From assembly GCF_020911945.1 (NCBI RefSeq), contig NZ_CP087135.1, forward strand, positions 1,843,501 through 1,907,500: a stretch of 64,000 nucleotides of DNA, written 5' to 3'. Made by a program: the position numbers and the translations under genes. The stretch comes from Flavobacterium galactosidilyticum. Lineage in GTDB: Bacteria > Bacteroidota > Bacteroidia > Flavobacteriales > Flavobacteriaceae. Shown in pieces: positions 42,862 through 52,416 of this stretch. The first letter of the stretch is position 1; every line of letters begins with the position of its first letter. A model generated the notes under the pieces. The model had not been told where the DNA came from. It did not search any database and worked only from the letters and a program-made list of their open reading frames with translations.

Positions 42862-43875
42862 TTAATGTAAATTGATAAATGTGTAAATGGCAAAGATTGA
42901 TAATATAATTAGAATTAGAACGAAGTTAATGAAAAATAATAAACTACTTTTTAAAAATGATATCCAACGCGTTTCTCCATAAAAGCGATGATGTGCTGGA
43001 TAGAAATAATATAGCATCCATCCAATTCCTATAAAGTTAATGATGACCTGAAAAAAAGATAAGAGAGATGATTCTATAAGAGAATTAATCGCAGTATTTA
43101 TGAGGAATAGGATCAATAAAAGCAATAATAAAAAGGAGAAGTAATGGAGTGTGAATATTCCATGATCAAAGTAATACCAACGTTTCTTGCTATGAAATAA
43201 CCATAGTAAGAATGCGAAGATTGGCATAAGTACAAATAAAACTTTGGGTAAGTTATGGGTGTAGGAATTTATGAATTTTTCAATAATTTCTTTATTGGTA
43301 TTATGTTCTTTAGTCAACTGGATTCGTTTGTTTATCCAATAATTTAAATCGGACAGTTTTTCTGACTTCGGTGCATTCTTTTGGATAGAGTCTAATTGTT
43401 CTACAGATTCGTATCCAAAATTAAAATTTTTTTCTAGATCAACAGTATCAATTTGCTGGCTCGGGTTGCTGTCTTTTTTATGGCTATGACTTTGAAAATT
43501 TTTGTTTTTTGTGCTAATTTTTGTTTCCTTTTTGGAAGCGTAATTTAAGGGCTCGTTTTGACTCGAAAAAAGTGCAATTATTAAAAAGGTGATAAAGCTA
43601 ATGAAGATGTAAAGACGAACGGGAGCTAAATAGGTCAGTCGTTTCCCAGAAAGGTATTCTTTTGTTAATGCAGCTGGTTTGAATATAAGATTTTTTATAG
43701 TTGGCCAAAAAGCATTTTCATAATGCGTTAAGTCCTCAAAAAAATGGATAAATAGGTGATGAAAAGTTTTCCTAGTATCTGTATTTTCTTGCCCGCAATT
43801 AGGGCAAAATCTATTTTCTACTACATACCTGCAATTGAGGCATGTTTTGTCATTCCTGATTTTACTTTTTGACAT
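42862..43875 (-). CDS. DUF3667 membrane protein with zinc ribbon
   Basis: The 337-residue protein starts with a zinc-ribbon (CLNCRYVVENRFCPNCGQ, residues 13-30). The DUF3667 signature follows (TFHHLFIHFFEDLTHYENAFWPTIKNLIFKPAALTKEYLSGKRLTYLAPVRLYIFIS). Four or five membrane helices follow, with a long polar loop at 115-205. The function is unknown; the family is nearly confined to Bacteroidota. The peptidase gene lies 5 bp downstream. Confidence 0.88.
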   Translation of the reverse strand: MSKSKIRNDKTCLNCRYVVENRFCPNCGQENTDTRKTFHHLFIHFFEDLTHYENAFWPTIKNLIFKPAALTKEYLSGKRLTYLAPVRLYIFISFITFLIIALFSSQNEPLNYASKKETKISTKNKNFQSHSHKKDSNPSQQIDTVDLEKNFNFGYESVEQLDSIQKNAPKSEKLSDLNYWINKRIQLTKEHNTNKEIIEKFINSYTHNLPKVLFVLMPIFAFLLWLFHSKKRWYYFDHGIFTLHYFSFLLLLLLILFLINTAINSLIESSLLSFFQVIINFIGIGWMLYYFYPAHHRFYGETRWISFLKSSLLFFINFVLILIILSIFAIYTFINLH

Positions 43876-43974
43876 AAAAAAAACAGTATAAATTCTATGA
43901 ATCTCCTAATTTCAATATATAAATCTAAGAAAAAAAACGAACTTATACTGTTTCTGAAAATTATAATAAATAAA

Positions 43975-44745
43975 TTATTTCAAAACATCTTTCAGGAAAG
44001 TTTTCATACGTTCCCAAGATCTTGTAGCTGCTTTTTCGTTGTAAGCTGCTCCAGAGGATTTATCGTTACCAACTTCTGGCTCCGTAAAAGCATGAACGGC
44101 ATCAGCGTAATATATCATTTCCCAATCTGTTTTAGTATCGCGCATTTCTTGTTGAAAAGTATTTATTTCGGCAGCAGATACATAAGGATCGTCTGCACCG
44201 TGTAAAACTAAAACCCTAGTTGTTATTGGATTATTCACTCTCGCAGCATCGCGACCTAAACCACCGTGAAAAGAAACAACTCCTCTCGTTTTCATGCCAG
44301 CTCTAGCTGCTTCAAGCGCTCCTGTTCCTCCAAAACAATATCCTATGACAACAATGTTATCAGAATTTGCACCAGCTTTTACTAATTGGTCTAAAGCTAG
44401 TTGGATTCGTCTTTGATAATCAGCGGTATTAGTTTTGTAAAAACCAGCCATTTTTCCCGCTTCTTGGGTATTTGTTGGGTAGTTTCCTTCCCCATAAATG
44501 TCAGCTATAAATGCATAATAACCCATTTTTGAAAGTTTTTCTGCTGATCTTTTTGAATGTGCGTCAATTCCTTTCCAGGCAGGAAGTATTAAGATTCCAG
44601 GTTTAGTTTTGCTTCCTTTTACGGGAGCAATTGACAATCCATTAAGTTTTTGATTTCCATCAGTGTACTTTACCGTTTTCAATTGCGCAAATGATACGCT
44701 TGAAAAGAATAATAGACCTAATAAGGTAAATAGTGCTTTTTTCAT
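43975..44745 (-). CDS. Exported dienelactone hydrolase-family protein
   Basis: The 256-residue alpha/beta hydrolase has a signal peptide (MKKALFTLLGLLFFSSVSFAQ). The DLH triad is visible as C in IGYCFGGTGALEAARAG, D in LHGADDPYVSAAE and H in YADAVHAFTEPEVG. A cysteine nucleophile is typical of this family. The substrate is unknown; exported members act on small esters or lactones. It is a single gene. Confidence 0.88.
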   Translation of the reverse strand: MKKALFTLLGLLFFSSVSFAQLKTVKYTDGNQKLNGLSIAPVKGSKTKPGILILPAWKGIDAHSKRSAEKLSKMGYYAFIADIYGEGNYPTNTQEAGKMAGFYKTNTADYQRRIQLALDQLVKAGANSDNIVVIGYCFGGTGALEAARAGMKTRGVVSFHGGLGRDAARVNNPITTRVLVLHGADDPYVSAAEINTFQQEMRDTKTDWEMIYYADAVHAFTEPEVGNDKSSGAAYNEKAATRSWERMKTFLKDVLK

Positions 44746-44858
44746 AATTTTTGAGTTTTTTTTATTACTACTAAATTCTACAATTATTCTGTGTGGAAAT
44801 TAAGTCGATAATTTTTTTATTTTATGACTGCATTTTTAAATCTTATAGTGCTTAAATT

Positions 44859-47060
44859 TCATTGACCAGGATGATAGGTTCGCTGTGCATTTTTTTGAAC
44901 ATCTTCCTTATAAAATAGGACATCTTTGAATTTTCCCTCACGATACATTTCTGCTTGATCATAAAAATGTTTTGATTTTGGATCTCCGCTATTGCCTCCT
45001 GCTAATAAAGATTTTGCTTTAACTTTTGGTCCAAATTCTACCGCACATACAAAACTATTTCCGTTGAAACCGTAACGCTTTTTAGTGTCTTTTTGATAAT
45101 TGCTTTTGTAAGCTGGCAAACTCCCCCATAGCGCTGGACCATATCCAATAGGTAGACTTTCTTTGGCATCATCATAAACTAAGTCAATAGCTCCGCAACT
45201 TCTTTGAAAACGATTGAGCTCTCCCCAAGGAATTTGCCAAGTTCCAAACTTGGTTTTCAATTCATTTACAACCATTTGTAATTGAGGAATTAATTGTTCT
45301 GGAAGAGCACTTTTTACAAAATTTTTAGTATTTTCTACTTGGTCCATTTCACCTTCATCAACATATACTTTTTGAATAATTGGATCTAATTTGTAAGCCC
45401 ATTCGATGGCTAATGTTGTAGCAACAGAATTTTCTTTGGTGTAGTAATCCCATTTTTTTAATAGGTTAATAGGCTCAATTAATTCAGCATAAACTGCATT
45501 ATCCTTATTTATATTTTTTTCGAAAGAAGCTACTAAGGCTGGAATCAAAAATTCAAAAGCTGTAAGTTTTGTGTCATAACCATCAGCAATTACTTTGTCT
45601 GAAGTATAGTCTTTGCCTTTACTTAATAGGCGTACCGCATTTAATCCTCTAAAACTTTCTCCATCAGGCGCCATATATGGTAAGTAATTTTCTCTTTTTG
45701 GACTATTTCCGCCCGCAACAGAATAAGGTGTTGAGTTGCAATTTTGTAACCAGCCATTTATAGGGTTATAAGAATGTACCGTCTCTGAAACGCTGTGTAA
45801 TCCTTTCCATTGTGTTGCTGAGGTGGTACCATCCATCAGTTTTGACCAATTTAGTTTTTTATCTCTTACAGGAATAAAATTTCCATGCCAGTACGCAATA
45901 TTGCCTTCTTTGTCAGCATAAACGGTATTATTTGAAGTATTGGCTTTTAAGTCCATTGCTTTTTTATAATCCTCAAATCCTTTTGCTTTGGTGCGAACCC
46001 AACTCTGTTCCAAACTTTTCATCGAACGATTATTGGATTTTAAGCTAATCCATTTTCCATCTCTTTTGGCCATTATCGGACCGTGGTTGGTGAAATACGT
46101 TTTGAATGTTTTAGGAATTAGTTTTCCGTTTTCCAGATATTTGATTGTAATTTTTTTTTCAATTACAGGTAACAATTTCTTGTCATATTCGTAAAATAAT
46201 TTGTTGTTTTTAGTGATAATTTTTTCGGAATACATATCCGCTACATCTACATTTGATGAGGTATGCATCCAGCCACAGCTTTCATTAAATCCTTGGTAAA
46301 TAAAAAATTGTCCCCAAGTTACGGCTCCATAAGCGTTCAATCCTTCTTCGCTGCTCATTTGTATTTCTGGGCGGAAATAAAAAGTAGTATGTGGATTGAT
46401 ATATAAAATAGCATTTCCAGAAACTGTTTTTGAAGGTGCAATTGCAAATCCATTAGAGCCCGTTTGAACATCTTTCTCCCTTTCGATATAAGCAACTTTA
46501 TCATTATTTCCAGAATAGAAAGCTTTTAATTCACCCGTCGAAAGGTCAGCAGTGCTAATGGCTCCAATACTTCCATCAGTCCACAGTAAAGGAAACCAAG
46601 GCTCAAAATGAGTCAGTAAAGCAGGTTTTACTTCTGGGTGCTTGTAGAGATAAAAGTTTATTCCATCCGCATAACTGTTTAATAGTTTTTTTAACCAAGG
46701 TGCTGCTTTTTTATAATCCGCTTTTGCTTCTTCAGTATCAATTAAAAGTTTTATTTCTAAATCATTATACAAAACTGATTGTCCTTTAAGTTCTGAAAGG
46801 CGTCCAAGTTTTTCGATATAATTCATTTCTACTCGTTTGAAATCATCTTCACATTGGGCATATAGCATCCCAAAAACAGCATCGGCATCGGTCTTACCGT
46901 ACACGTGAGCAATTCCCCAATTGTCTCTGATAATGCTTACTTGCTTAGCTAGTTTTTCGAGCCTTTCAATTTCTTTTATAGTTATCTTTTGGGAAAACAT
47001 TGGTAAGTTAAAACAAAAAACTAAAAGGAGTAACGGTAAATAATTCTTGATGTAGTTCAT
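44859..47060 (-). CDS. Penicillin acylase-family Ntn hydrolase, exported
   Basis: This 733-residue precursor has a signal peptide (to about SQ at 24). It has the alpha-chain opening VSIIRDNWGIAHVYGKTDADAVFGMLYAQCEDDF, and the autoprocessing site precedes S202 in QTGSNGFAIAPSKT, which becomes the N-terminal nucleophile. HTTFYFRPEIQMSSEEGLNAYG and the AsnR-like WHGNFIPVRD follow. Family members hydrolyse N-acyl amides, including acyl-homoserine lactones and beta-lactams; here the substrate is unknown. Its ATG lies one base after the cyanophycinase stop, so the two are tightly coupled. Confidence 0.9.
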   Translation of the reverse strand: MNYIKNYLPLLLLVFCFNLPMFSQKITIKEIERLEKLAKQVSIIRDNWGIAHVYGKTDADAVFGMLYAQCEDDFKRVEMNYIEKLGRLSELKGQSVLYNDLEIKLLIDTEEAKADYKKAAPWLKKLLNSYADGINFYLYKHPEVKPALLTHFEPWFPLLWTDGSIGAISTADLSTGELKAFYSGNNDKVAYIEREKDVQTGSNGFAIAPSKTVSGNAILYINPHTTFYFRPEIQMSSEEGLNAYGAVTWGQFFIYQGFNESCGWMHTSSNVDVADMYSEKIITKNNKLFYEYDKKLLPVIEKKITIKYLENGKLIPKTFKTYFTNHGPIMAKRDGKWISLKSNNRSMKSLEQSWVRTKAKGFEDYKKAMDLKANTSNNTVYADKEGNIAYWHGNFIPVRDKKLNWSKLMDGTTSATQWKGLHSVSETVHSYNPINGWLQNCNSTPYSVAGGNSPKRENYLPYMAPDGESFRGLNAVRLLSKGKDYTSDKVIADGYDTKLTAFEFLIPALVASFEKNINKDNAVYAELIEPINLLKKWDYYTKENSVATTLAIEWAYKLDPIIQKVYVDEGEMDQVENTKNFVKSALPEQLIPQLQMVVNELKTKFGTWQIPWGELNRFQRSCGAIDLVYDDAKESLPIGYGPALWGSLPAYKSNYQKDTKKRYGFNGNSFVCAVEFGPKVKAKSLLAGGNSGDPKSKHFYDQAEMYREGKFKDVLFYKEDVQKNAQRTYHPGQ

Positions 47061-47061
47061 T

Positions 47062-47925
47062 TTATTTTATTTTAAATTTTTGACCTTCAGTATAAATAGC
47101 CATTTCTAGGCTTTTGATACTTACTAAATTTTCTTTTTGGGATTTTGTTATTCCCTTTGGTTTCTTAACCACAACTACCTCGCTTTCGCCAGCAATTTCG
47201 ATTTCCTTATTTCGAACAATTAAAGCGGTACTTTCATCAATACCAATACCAATGTGATCTGGAAATTCAACTAATGCAGACAGTAACCGATTGTACCGAC
47301 TTCTTTTCATGAAATGTTGGTCGATAATTACATTTTTAATAAGACCTAAACCTACTGTGGTTTCAAGATTATTGTATCTAATATTATCGAAGGTTTCTGA
47401 GTATTTAGTTTGTAGTTTTTGATTTCCCGTAATCATGTGTTCGCACATTACTGCAGCTCCAGCGCTGGTTCCCGCAATTGTACTTCCGTTTTCGTAAGCT
47501 TTGTGAATGGCAGTGTAAACAGGAGTGTTTTTGACGACATTCATAAACCGAGTTTGATCACCACCGCTAATGAATATAAGTTTAGCGTTTTGCAAAGAAT
47601 CATTCAGCACTTTATTATTCACCATCGTTTTATCATAGTTCATCATGATAATTGGATTTGGAGTCAGATTTTGTAATTGAGATTTAAAGTAGGTAAAAGA
47701 TTCCACAGGTTCGCCACTGGACATGGGTAAAACAACTATGTAATCATTTTTCTTTAGTTCGGATAAATTAAGTAATTGTGTCATTAATTCATCAGAGCGA
47801 TCTCCGCCTCCAATAATGAATAATTTGCCTTTTGGACTTTGTGCTTGCATTGTACTCAAACATAAAAACGCAAATAGTGTTAGACATGATTTAATATAAC
47901 AGTTGGATCTTAGTATTTTTTTCAT
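47062..47925 (-). CDS. Exported cyanophycinase-like S51 peptidase
   Basis: I place the start at 47925, which gives a normal signal peptide (MKKILRSNCYIKSCLTLFAFLCLSTMQAQ) and 287 residues; a longer frame would overlap the lrp gene. Family S51 features: LFIIGGGDRSDELM, FISGGDQTRFM, and the nucleophile serine in IAGTSAGAAVMCEHMITG (about S154). Cyanophycinases cut the Asp-Arg polymer cyanophycin to beta-Asp-Arg. An exported version next to arginase and ornithine aminotransferase genes suggests scavenging of arginine-rich polymer or peptide, but other S51 activities are possible. Confidence 0.85.
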   Translation of the reverse strand: MKKILRSNCYIKSCLTLFAFLCLSTMQAQSPKGKLFIIGGGDRSDELMTQLLNLSELKKNDYIVVLPMSSGEPVESFTYFKSQLQNLTPNPIIMMNYDKTMVNNKVLNDSLQNAKLIFISGGDQTRFMNVVKNTPVYTAIHKAYENGSTIAGTSAGAAVMCEHMITGNQKLQTKYSETFDNIRYNNLETTVGLGLIKNVIIDQHFMKRSRYNRLLSALVEFPDHIGIGIDESTALIVRNKEIEIAGESEVVVVKKPKGITKSQKENLVSIKSLEMAIYTEGQKFKIK

Positions 47926-47972
47926 TGGTTGTTGAGTGAGTTTATGGTTTGATGGAGAGTTAAATAGCGTTT

Positions 47973-48425
47973 TTAGAGCGATACATTTCTTTTGAAGGCG
48001 CAACCTAATTCAATGATAGAATCCGTTTTTGCGATTCCTGGAATATTATCAATTTTTTCATAGAGAATGCTTCGCATGTGTTCATGATCTTTAGCAATTA
48101 TCTTTATGTAAAGAGTATAGGATCCAGTGATATAATAGCATTCTGTTATTTCTGGAATTTTTTTCAACTCTTCTATAATTCTAGTTGAGTCTTGATCTTT
48201 ATTTAAAGTCAATCCTGTGAATGAACCCCAATCATAACCTACTTTTTTTTCATTAATTACTGGTTTTATTCCCGTAAGAATTCCTTGTTCGGTTAATCTA
48301 TTGATACGCTGATGTACCATTGTATTTGATATTTTTAGATGGGTAGCAATAGCTGAATAGGCCATTCTTCCATCTTTCTCTAATTCTTTGATGATTTTGA
48401 TATCGAATTCGTCTAATATTTCCAT
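47973..48425 (-). CDS. Lrp/AsnC-family regulator
   Basis: The 150-residue protein has an N-terminal helix-turn-helix (LDEFDIKIIKELEKDGRMAYSAIATHLKISNTMVHQRINRL) and a C-terminal RAM ligand domain (about 70-150). It is divergent from rocD-arginase with 229 bp between, and upstream of cyanophycinase by 47 bp. The location suggests control of arginine/ornithine catabolism, with an amino acid as the effector. The last residues (IELGCAFKRNVSL) are unremarkable. Confidence 0.9.
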   Translation of the reverse strand: MEILDEFDIKIIKELEKDGRMAYSAIATHLKISNTMVHQRINRLTEQGILTGIKPVINEKKVGYDWGSFTGLTLNKDQDSTRIIEELKKIPEITECYYITGSYTLYIKIIAKDHEHMRSILYEKIDNIPGIAKTDSIIELGCAFKRNVSL

Positions 48426-48597
48426 TTTTTTAAAATTATAAATAAAGCTTTTGCGTTGCTCTAAATGTACTTATTTTTATTTGTTCGTAAAAGCATCTTT
48501 AAATAGAAACTATTATTTAATAATGACTTAATTTGGGTCTAAAATAGTTAAATATTTTTTAAAAACACCTGTTTTTAAGTCAAATAATATATTTCAA

Positions 48598-48627
48598 TTG
48601 GCTATTAGAAAAAAAATAGTAATTTTG
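48598..48627 (+). promoter_or_regulatory. Predicted promoter of rocD-arginase operon
   Basis: TTG (48598-48600), 19 bp, then TAATTTTG (48620-48627) is a full match to the Flavobacterium TTG-N17-23-TAnnTTTG promoter. It lies 27 bp before the rocD start codon. Confidence 0.75.
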
Positions 48628-48654
48628 TCCTTTATCACTTAAAATCATAACATC

Positions 48655-49938
48655 ATGGCACATACAGAACAAAACCTTTCTCCAAAATCGGAAGCGTTGA
48701 TAGCAAAAGAGAATCAATACGGAGCTCACAATTACCATCCTTTACCAGTAGTTTTAGAAAGAGGAGAAGGAGTATTTGTTTGGGATGTTGATGGAAAAAA
48801 ATATTTCGATTTTTTATCAGCTTATTCAGCCGTAAATCAAGGACATTGTCACCCAAAAATTGTTGGAGCTATGGTAAAACAAGCGCAAACATTAACGTTG
48901 ACTTCTCGTGCTTTTCATAATGATCAGTTAGGTCCTTATGAAGAATATGTGACTAAGTATTTTGGTTTTGATAAAGTACTTCCTATGAATACGGGAGCTG
49001 AAGCAGTGGAGACGGCATTAAAATTATGTAGAAAATGGGCTTACGAAGTAAAAGGAATTCCTGAAAATGAAGCACAAATTATTGTTTGTGAAAACAATTT
49101 TCACGGAAGAACAACTACAATTATTTCGTTTTCAAATGATGAAACAGCTCGTAAAAACTTCGGTCCTTACACCGCTGGATTTATCAAAATACCGTATGAT
49201 GATGCAGAGGCTTTAGAAAAAGTATTAAAATCAACAAAAAATATCGCCGGTTTTCTAGTAGAACCCATTCAGGGTGAAGCTGGTGTTTATGTGCCTAGCG
49301 AAGGATATTTAGCTAAAGCAAAAGCCCTTTGTGAAGAACATGATGTTTTATTTATTGCTGATGAGGTTCAGACAGGAATTGCTCGTACAGGGCGATTATT
49401 GGCAACGTGCGGTAATTGTGATTGTAAGAATGGTTGTGAAGATAAACCAGAAGTAAAGCCAGATATTCTTATTTTAGGAAAAGCAATTTCTGGTGGTGTT
49501 TATCCAGTTTCGGCAGTTTTAGCAAATGATGCTATTATGAATGTTATCAAGCCAGGACAACACGGATCAACTTTTGGTGGAAATCCTATTGCTGCGGCTG
49601 TTGCTATTGCTGCGCTTGAAGTCGTAAAAGATGAAAATTTAGCACAAAATGCAGCTTATTTAGGTGAAGTTTTAAGAAATGGTTTGAACGAAATAGCTTC
49701 TAGAAATCCACTAATTACTTGGGTAAGAGGTAAAGGATTATTAAATGCTATTGTCGTGGATTGCGATGAAGAATCTGATTTAGCTTGGAATCTTTGTATG
49801 AAATTTAGCGAATATGGTTTATTGGCTAAGCCAACGCACGGTAATAAAATTAGATTTGCTCCGCCATTAGTAATCACAGAGTCTCAAATTCAGGAGTGTT
49901 TAGGAATTATAGAAAGAGCTTTTAACGATTTTAAATAA
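48655..49938 (+). CDS. rocD: Ornithine aminotransferase
   Basis: This 427-residue class III PLP aminotransferase converts ornithine and 2-oxoglutarate to glutamate semialdehyde and glutamate. Visible blocks: [45 protein letters not shown] opening ([13 protein letters not shown] here), [35 protein letters not shown] and the PLP lysine K276 in [16 protein letters not shown] short cysteine-rich insert ([15 protein letters not shown], about 252-266) is present, as in bacteroidotal homologues. It is first of two genes; arginase starts 10 bp downstream. Confidence 0.94.
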   Translation: MAHTEQNLSPKSEALIAKENQYGAHNYHPLPVVLERGEGVFVWDVDGKKYFDFLSAYSAVNQGHCHPKIVGAMVKQAQTLTLTSRAFHNDQLGPYEEYVTKYFGFDKVLPMNTGAEAVETALKLCRKWAYEVKGIPENEAQIIVCENNFHGRTTTIISFSNDETARKNFGPYTAGFIKIPYDDAEALEKVLKSTKNIAGFLVEPIQGEAGVYVPSEGYLAKAKALCEEHDVLFIADEVQTGIARTGRLLATCGNCDCKNGCEDKPEVKPDILILGKAISGGVYPVSAVLANDAIMNVIKPGQHGSTFGGNPIAAAVAIAALEVVKDENLAQNAAYLGEVLRNGLNEIASRNPLITWVRGKGLLNAIVVDCDEESDLAWNLCMKFSEYGLLAKPTHGNKIRFAPPLVITESQIQECLGIIERAFNDFK

Positions 49939-49948
49939 TTTTAGCTAC

Positions 49949-50911
49949 ATGGATAAAATTATAAAATTAATAAAGAACAGATCGGATATTGGTGCGGGGA
50001 CGCGAGGTTCTGATTTAGGAATTGATGCTATCGAAATTGCCGCTATTAACCAAAACAGCAATTATTTTAATCAATTTGAATTTGAAGATGTAAAAACACA
50101 TAATCAATCCATTTATGATAAAAATAAAAGCTCGTTTGCCAAAAGAATAGAGCACGTTGTAGAGCAATGTACGCGTGTTTGTACTTCCGTAAAGCATAAT
50201 TTAGAAGAGAATTATTTTCCAATTGTTTTATCAGGAGATCATTCTTCGGCTTTAGGAACTTTAAGCGGAATTAAAGCGGCTTATCCTGAGCAAAGTATTG
50301 GTGTTTTTTGGATTGATGCGCATGCGGACTTGCATTCACCTTATACTTCTCCCTCAGGGAATATACATGGAATGCCTTTAGCAGCAGCTCTTGCTAATGA
50401 TAATTTAAGTTCTCGCAATACTAATGATGTAAGTTCTGAAACGAAACAGCATTGGGAAAACATGAAAAATATAGGTTGCAAAGGACCTAAAATAGCAGCT
50501 GAAAATTTAATTTACTTTGGTGTTCGTGATACGGAAGAAGAGGAGGATAGGCAAATAGAAAAATTACAAATAAAGAATTATAAAGTCGAAGAAGTACGGT
50601 ACAGAGGATTGCAAAAATGTGTTGCTGAAGCGTTGGGTAAATTAGCGAACTGTGAAGTTTTGTATATTTCTTTTGATGTCGACTCTATGGATTGTGATAT
50701 GATTTCGTATGGTACAGGAACGCCGGTGCCAAAAGGTTTTGATCAATATGAAATCATAGCAATTATCAATCAGATTATTCAAACAAAAAAAGTGGTTTGT
50801 ATCGAATTTGTCGAAATAAATCCGTTGTTAGATACTAAAGGAAATAAAATGGCAGAAACCGCTTTTGAGGTTTTAGAAGCAATTACATTAGAACTCGTAT
50901 TAGATATCTAA
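49949..50911 (+). CDS. rocF: Arginase-family ureohydrolase
   Basis: This 320-residue manganese hydrolase shows all the metal-binding blocks: SGDHSSALGTLSG, WIDAHADLHSPYTSPSGNIHGMPLAAAL and ISFDVDSMDCDM. The GTGTPVPKGF loop and FVEINPLLD near the C-terminus also match the family. With rocD directly upstream, arginase (arginine to ornithine plus urea) is the natural reading; formimidoylglutamase is less likely in this context. The product feeds RocD. Confidence 0.88.
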   Translation: MDKIIKLIKNRSDIGAGTRGSDLGIDAIEIAAINQNSNYFNQFEFEDVKTHNQSIYDKNKSSFAKRIEHVVEQCTRVCTSVKHNLEENYFPIVLSGDHSSALGTLSGIKAAYPEQSIGVFWIDAHADLHSPYTSPSGNIHGMPLAAALANDNLSSRNTNDVSSETKQHWENMKNIGCKGPKIAAENLIYFGVRDTEEEEDRQIEKLQIKNYKVEEVRYRGLQKCVAEALGKLANCEVLYISFDVDSMDCDMISYGTGTPVPKGFDQYEIIAIINQIIQTKKVVCIEFVEINPLLDTKGNKMAETAFEVLEAITLELVLDI

Positions 50912-50943
50912 TAATTTTTACTTTAAATATTTTTACATAAAAA

Positions 50944-50997
50944 TACCCCTTACTACTACACTTTTAATTTTATTAAAAACGGTAGTTTTAAGGGGTA
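50944..50997. terminator. Terminator between arginase and susD genes
   Basis: TACCCCTT (50944-50951) pairs with AAGGGGTA (50990-50997), with ACTAC/GTAGT pairing inside. It lies between convergent stops and can act for both. Confidence 0.7.
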
Positions 50998-51046
50998 CTT
51001 TATTTAACAGTTCTGTATACTACAGAATAGTTTTATCTAAATTAGA

Positions 51047-52405
51047 TTAATTATATCCCGGATTTTGAACTAGGTTTTTATTTACATCCATTTCTCTTAA
51101 AGGAATAGGTAAAACTAGATTATCAGCATTGAAAGGGAGCGACCCGATATTTTGTTGCAATCTTTTTGCATCAAATAACGCAAATCCTTCGAAAGCCAAT
51201 TCTCTTTTTCTCTCCATTAAAATAGTAGCTAAATCAACACTATTTAATGCTGCAGCACCAGAACGATTTCTTAATGCATTAATGTCATCTAAAGGAGAAC
51301 GACCTACAGTTGTTCCTGATCTAAAATTTGCTTCAGCACGAATCAAAATCATTTCAGCTAAACGTAAAAACGGGATATTACCATACTGGTTTTTCCATTT
51401 TGTAGTACAAATGTTATCAGCCTCATAGAAGAAATTATTGCGCTCATCATTAGTATCGTCATAAATGTCAAAATGTTGATCTTCAATACTGATATCTGGA
51501 TTTCCAGATCGTCCGCCAAAATCTTCACCTGCCCAAAAAACATTATTGTCATTAGAACTTACATCTTGACTGCTAACTTGCCAAGCGAATAAATCTTCGG
51601 TTGAATTTTCTGAATTGTTAAAAGCTTTTGCAAATGTTCCTGTTAAAGCCGCGCCACTAGTAGTTATTGCCATATTAGCCATAGCTCTAGCATTGATATA
51701 ATCGCCTTTTTGCAAATAAACGCGTGCCAAAAGTGCTGCTGCGCTATACTTTGTAGCATATACACCATTTGATTCAGGTAACAAAGTATAAGCATCCTTC
51801 AAATCAATAATAACTTGATTGTAGACTTCTTCTAAAGTATTTCGAGAAGGGAAAGTGATTTTTGCAGGATTTAAAACAGGTTCTAAAATGATGGGAACAC
51901 CAAGTTGGCTGTTGACCGCTCCTGCAACGTATGCTTTAGAAAACAAACGCCCTAAGTCAAAATAAACTAATCCTCTCAAAAATTGTGCTTCTCCTTTTGC
52001 TTTATTTTTATCATCAGTATCTGTAAAAACTGCTAAATTATCAAGTACAATATTAGTCTGATTACTAATTTTATAAGCTCTTAGCCAAATACTTTGAACG
52101 TAACTATTGTCGGTAAGTATTGCTTTCTCATCGTATTGATTTGGTTGAACGTATGTTCCATCCCAATAAAGATCACCATCGTTAGCTATTAATTCAGAAG
52201 CTAAAGCGATTCCTCCACCATATAATGCACTTGATCTCGCATCTCCATAAGCGTTATTCAAAATCTTCTGCAGATTTGAAGGCGAACTAATTGCAATCTC
52301 AGTGGTAATATCTTGTTCAGGATTGATCGTCAGATTATCATCGCAACCTATAAAAGAGATAGCAATAGCGGTAGTTATAATTATTCTGTAGTTATATTTT
52401 TTCAT
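51047..52405 (-). CDS. SusD/RagB-family nutrient-binding lipoprotein
   Basis: The 452-residue surface lipoprotein has the signal ending IAISFIGC (cysteine about 21). SusD features are present: NAYGDARSSALYGGGIALASELIANDGDLYWDGT, TPR-like helices GEAQFLRGLVYFDLGRLF and KYSAAALLARVYLQKGDYINARAMAN, and C-terminal FLRLAEMILIRAEANFRSG, then MERKRELAFEGFALFDAKRL. It captures an oligosaccharide or peptide for the SusC channel. It follows susC by 11 bp. No glycoside hydrolase or sensor is adjacent, so the substrate is unknown. Confidence 0.93.
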   Translation of the reverse strand: MKKYNYRIIITTAIAISFIGCDDNLTINPEQDITTEIAISSPSNLQKILNNAYGDARSSALYGGGIALASELIANDGDLYWDGTYVQPNQYDEKAILTDNSYVQSIWLRAYKISNQTNIVLDNLAVFTDTDDKNKAKGEAQFLRGLVYFDLGRLFSKAYVAGAVNSQLGVPIILEPVLNPAKITFPSRNTLEEVYNQVIIDLKDAYTLLPESNGVYATKYSAAALLARVYLQKGDYINARAMANMAITTSGAALTGTFAKAFNNSENSTEDLFAWQVSSQDVSSNDNNVFWAGEDFGGRSGNPDISIEDQHFDIYDDTNDERNNFFYEADNICTTKWKNQYGNIPFLRLAEMILIRAEANFRSGTTVGRSPLDDINALRNRSGAAALNSVDLATILMERKRELAFEGFALFDAKRLQQNIGSLPFNADNLVLPIPLREMDVNKNLVQNPGYN

Positions 52406-52416
52406 GTCTGATAGTA

